Assembly: GCF_000381765.1 (NCBI RefSeq)
Contig: NZ_KB907084.1
Span: 34,647 to 98,646, forward strand
Source of the DNA: [Zimmermannella] faecalis ATCC 13722
Lineage (GTDB): Bacteria > Actinomycetota > Actinomycetes > Actinomycetales > Microbacteriaceae
Direction of reading: 5' to 3'
Length of the DNA: 64,000 bases
Each line of letters starts with the position of its first letter. The stretch's first letter is position 1. Made by a program: the position numbers and the translations under genes. Below the pieces are notes generated by a model, which ran no database searches, was not told where the DNA came from, and saw only the letters and a program-made list of their open reading frames with translations. Positions 62,296 to 64,000 of this stretch are shown in pieces.

Positions 62296-63147
62296 ATGGC
62301 TACGAATACTCACGGAACTGGCGCGCGAATCGGCGCGGCGATCGGGCGCTGGGCGATTCCGGTGCTCGGCGGTGCCGCATTCCTCTACCTGCTGCTGCCG
62401 ATCGCCTACATCTTCATGTTCTCGTTCAACGAGCCGGCGCGCACGAACCTCACGTGGCGCGGGTTCACGCTCGAGAACTGGGCGAACCCCTGCGGCGCGC
62501 CGGGCGTGTGCCAGTCGGTCGGGGTGTCGCTGCAGATCGGCCTCGTCGCGACGCTTATCGCGCTCGTGCTCGGCACGCTGCTCGCGTACGGGCTCGACCG
62601 GTATGCGTTCAAGTTCCGCGACGCGACGGGCTTTCTCATCTACCTGCCGCTCACGACGCCCGACGTCGTGCTCGGCGCTTCCCTGCTCGCGTTCTTCCTC
62701 AATGTTGGGCTCGAGCTCGGGTTCTGGACGATCGTGATCGCCCACTCGGTGTTCTGTATGTCGTTCGTGATCGTGACGATTCGGGCGCGCATCGCGACGC
62801 TGAACCCGGCGATCGAGGAGGCGGGGCGCGATCTCTACGGTTCGCCTGCGCAGGTGTTCCTGCGGGTGACGCTCCCCCAGCTCATTCCGGGCATCCTCGC
62901 GGCGGGCCTGCTGTCGTTCGCGATGAGCTTCGACGACTTCATCATCACGAACTTCAACTCGGGCACGGTCGAGACGTTCCCGAAGTTCGTGTACGTCGCC
63001 GCGGCCCGAGGCATCCCGGCCGAGGCGAACGTGATCGGCTCGGCGATGTTCCTCATCGCGGTACTCGTCGTCGTCATCGGCCAGGTCGTGCCGTGGCTGC
63101 GCAAGCGCCGAACGGCCCGCGCCCTCGCCTCTACTAGTACCAGTTGA
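62296..63147 (+). CDS. Polyamine-type ABC transporter permease (PotC-like)
   Basis: A 283-residue permease with six membrane helices and the EAA loop IEEAGRDLYGSPAQVFLRVTLPQLIPGI. The RBS is GGAGGCG. Its last codons and TGA stop lie in the left tip of palindrome copy E (CAGTTGAG), so the natural C-terminus may have been set by arrival of the repeat. It completes the D-A-B-C operon. Confidence 0.9.
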   Translation: MATNTHGTGARIGAAIGRWAIPVLGGAAFLYLLLPIAYIFMFSFNEPARTNLTWRGFTLENWANPCGAPGVCQSVGVSLQIGLVATLIALVLGTLLAYGLDRYAFKFRDATGFLIYLPLTTPDVVLGASLLAFFLNVGLELGFWTIVIAHSVFCMSFVIVTIRARIATLNPAIEEAGRDLYGSPAQVFLRVTLPQLIPGILAAGLLSFAMSFDDFIITNFNSGTVETFPKFVYVAAARGIPAEANVIGSAMFLIAVLVVVIGQVVPWLRKRRTARALASTSTS

Positions 63148-63173
63148 GTGGTCTGAAGTTGCTGTTTTGAGCG
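63141..63173. repeat. Dispersed palindrome, copy E, left arm interrupted by IS30
   Basis: The sequence CAGTTGAGTGGTCTGAAG...GTTTTGAG is the left arm of the palindrome family. The IS30-family element starts exactly where the arm would meet the centre. The right arm, if present, lies past the window. Confidence 0.88.
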
Positions 63174-64000
63174 TGGCGGTGTCAACCGGTGGATGCAACA
63201 AGGAGCTGGTTGAGGCGTTTGGCTGGGGTGTCGTAGTCCAGGGTCGGGCGGGGTCGCGTGTTGAGTTTGCGCGCGACCACGTCCAGATCCTGCTGCGTGT
63301 ACCCGGACAGGTCGCTGCCCTTTTTGAACCAATGCCGTAACAACCGGTTCGTGTTCTCGTTCGATCCGCGCTGCCAGGGCGAGTGCGGATCCGCGAAATA
63401 CACGGCCTCGACCAGCTCGGTTTCGATCCGCCGGTACTCCGCTAACTCGGTTCCTCGGTCCCACATGATCGATCGACGTAAATGCTCCGGCAGATGCCGC
63501 ATCTGCCGGAGCATTTGCGTTGCGACCTGAGCCGCGGTGTGCCCGTTCGGCAGGTGTAGCAAGATCACGAACCGGGTCGTGCGTTCCACGAGCGTGCCAA
63601 TCGCGGACTTGCTCCCTGGCCCGACAATCAGATCGCCTTCCCAATGTCCCGGCACGGCACGGTCGTCGACCTCGGGCGGGCGTTCACTGATCTTGAACGC
63701 GTCCGCATACACCGCTCGTCCCCGCAGGTCCGTGGACGAGCGCGACTTGCGGTGGGTGCGGCCCAGCGACAACTGTTTCGCCAGGTCCTGCCGTAACCCA
63801 CCACGGACCGGTCCCGGCCGATATCGGCCGCGATCCGGGACTGAGTGCGCCCGTCCCGGATCCCGGCCTGGATCACGACGCGTTCTTCGAACGACAAGCC
63901 CCGCCCGATCTCGTCGTGCTCGATCGTGAACGGGGCGTAGTCGCGCAACTCGATAGCGGTCATCCCGACATACTTCCGCCGCCACCTGGCCGCGGTTTGG
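63174..64000 (-). mobile_element. IS30-family insertion sequence (partial, continues past window)
   Basis: The element end TGGCGGTGTCAACCGGTGGA... abuts the centre of a palindrome. The transposase gene runs inward from its TGA inside this end. The opposite end is beyond the window, so length and second inverted repeat cannot be measured. A 27-nt solo copy of this end is at 4294-4320. Confidence 0.9.
63182..64000 (-). pseudogene. IS30-family transposase, frameshifted with internal deletion
   Basis: The catalytic half is intact in one frame: D in HWEGDLIVG, D in SIMWDRGTE and E in RGSNENTNRLLRHW form the IS30 DDE triad. The helix-turn-helix region (LSFEERVVIQAGIRDGRTQS and IAADIGRDRSVV) is in a different frame, read from beyond the window edge through 63963 to about 63799. 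The two parts meet near 63798 at SVV/LRQDLAKQ, where IS30 proteins normally have roughly 100 further residues. An out-of-frame internal deletion of about 300 nt is inferred, leaving a nonfunctional gene. Confidence 0.82.

Overview
The window is high-GC, densely coding DNA from an actinobacterium. Gene content, codon use and the pmt/rsmI next to metG/tatD/rsmA/ispE order suggest Microbacteriaceae; this is inference, since no rRNA is present. No tRNA, rRNA, CRISPR array or phage module was seen.

Layout. 0-13.5 kb: the start of a sensor kinase and its OmpR-type regulator, a metabolite:H+ symporter, a flavoprotein flanked by palindromic repeats, a DUF1801 protein, a leaderless extradiol-type VOC enzyme with a MarR-like operator, a thioredoxin-reductase/methyltransferase fusion divergent from an XRE-cupin regulator, two MFS exporters, a CPA1 Na+/H+ antiporter and a self-regulated TetR. 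13.6-24 kb: the most unusual part. An ECF sigma factor lies beside four separately promoted genes for very acidic proteins, three of them built from DxDGDGxxD calcium-loop repeats. All four carry the same ECF-type promoter (GGGAACTTT, exactly 13 nt, GCATC). They converge on a block encoding an IniA-like dynamin GTPase, a membrane-anchored Hsp70 with an outer four-cysteine domain, and an IniC-like dynamin GTPase. I suggest one envelope-stress module analogous to mycobacterial iniBAC, with the repeat proteins in the place of IniB. 24-36 kb: housekeeping genes (thiol transferase, ispE, rsmA, tatD, metG, rsmI, pmt, hrpA).

36-56 kb is an iron-acquisition region: Fes-like esterase, a siderophore ABC transporter with a flavin oxidoreductase at its end, efeUOB, a DUF1540 metal-binding protein and a HugZ/DUF2470-like protein. 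Five DtxR/IdeR-like boxes occur here, one with no obvious gene. Set among these are a LATTG-anchored phytase-like surface protein and a glutamine-type ABC transporter with two binding domains fused to the permease. 56-63 kb: a flavin monooxygenase, a YibE/F membrane protein, and a TetR whose palindromic operator also precedes a polyamine-type ABC operon (order D-A-B-C).

A dispersed 64-bp palindrome (CAGTTGAGTGG... arms of 32 nt, no loop) occurs at 2506, 4278, 36146 and 36906, with a half copy at 63141. Pairs of it flank single genes. An IS30-family element at the right edge is inserted at the centre of one copy, and a 27-nt solo end of the same IS lies in another, so the palindromes appear to be IS targets.
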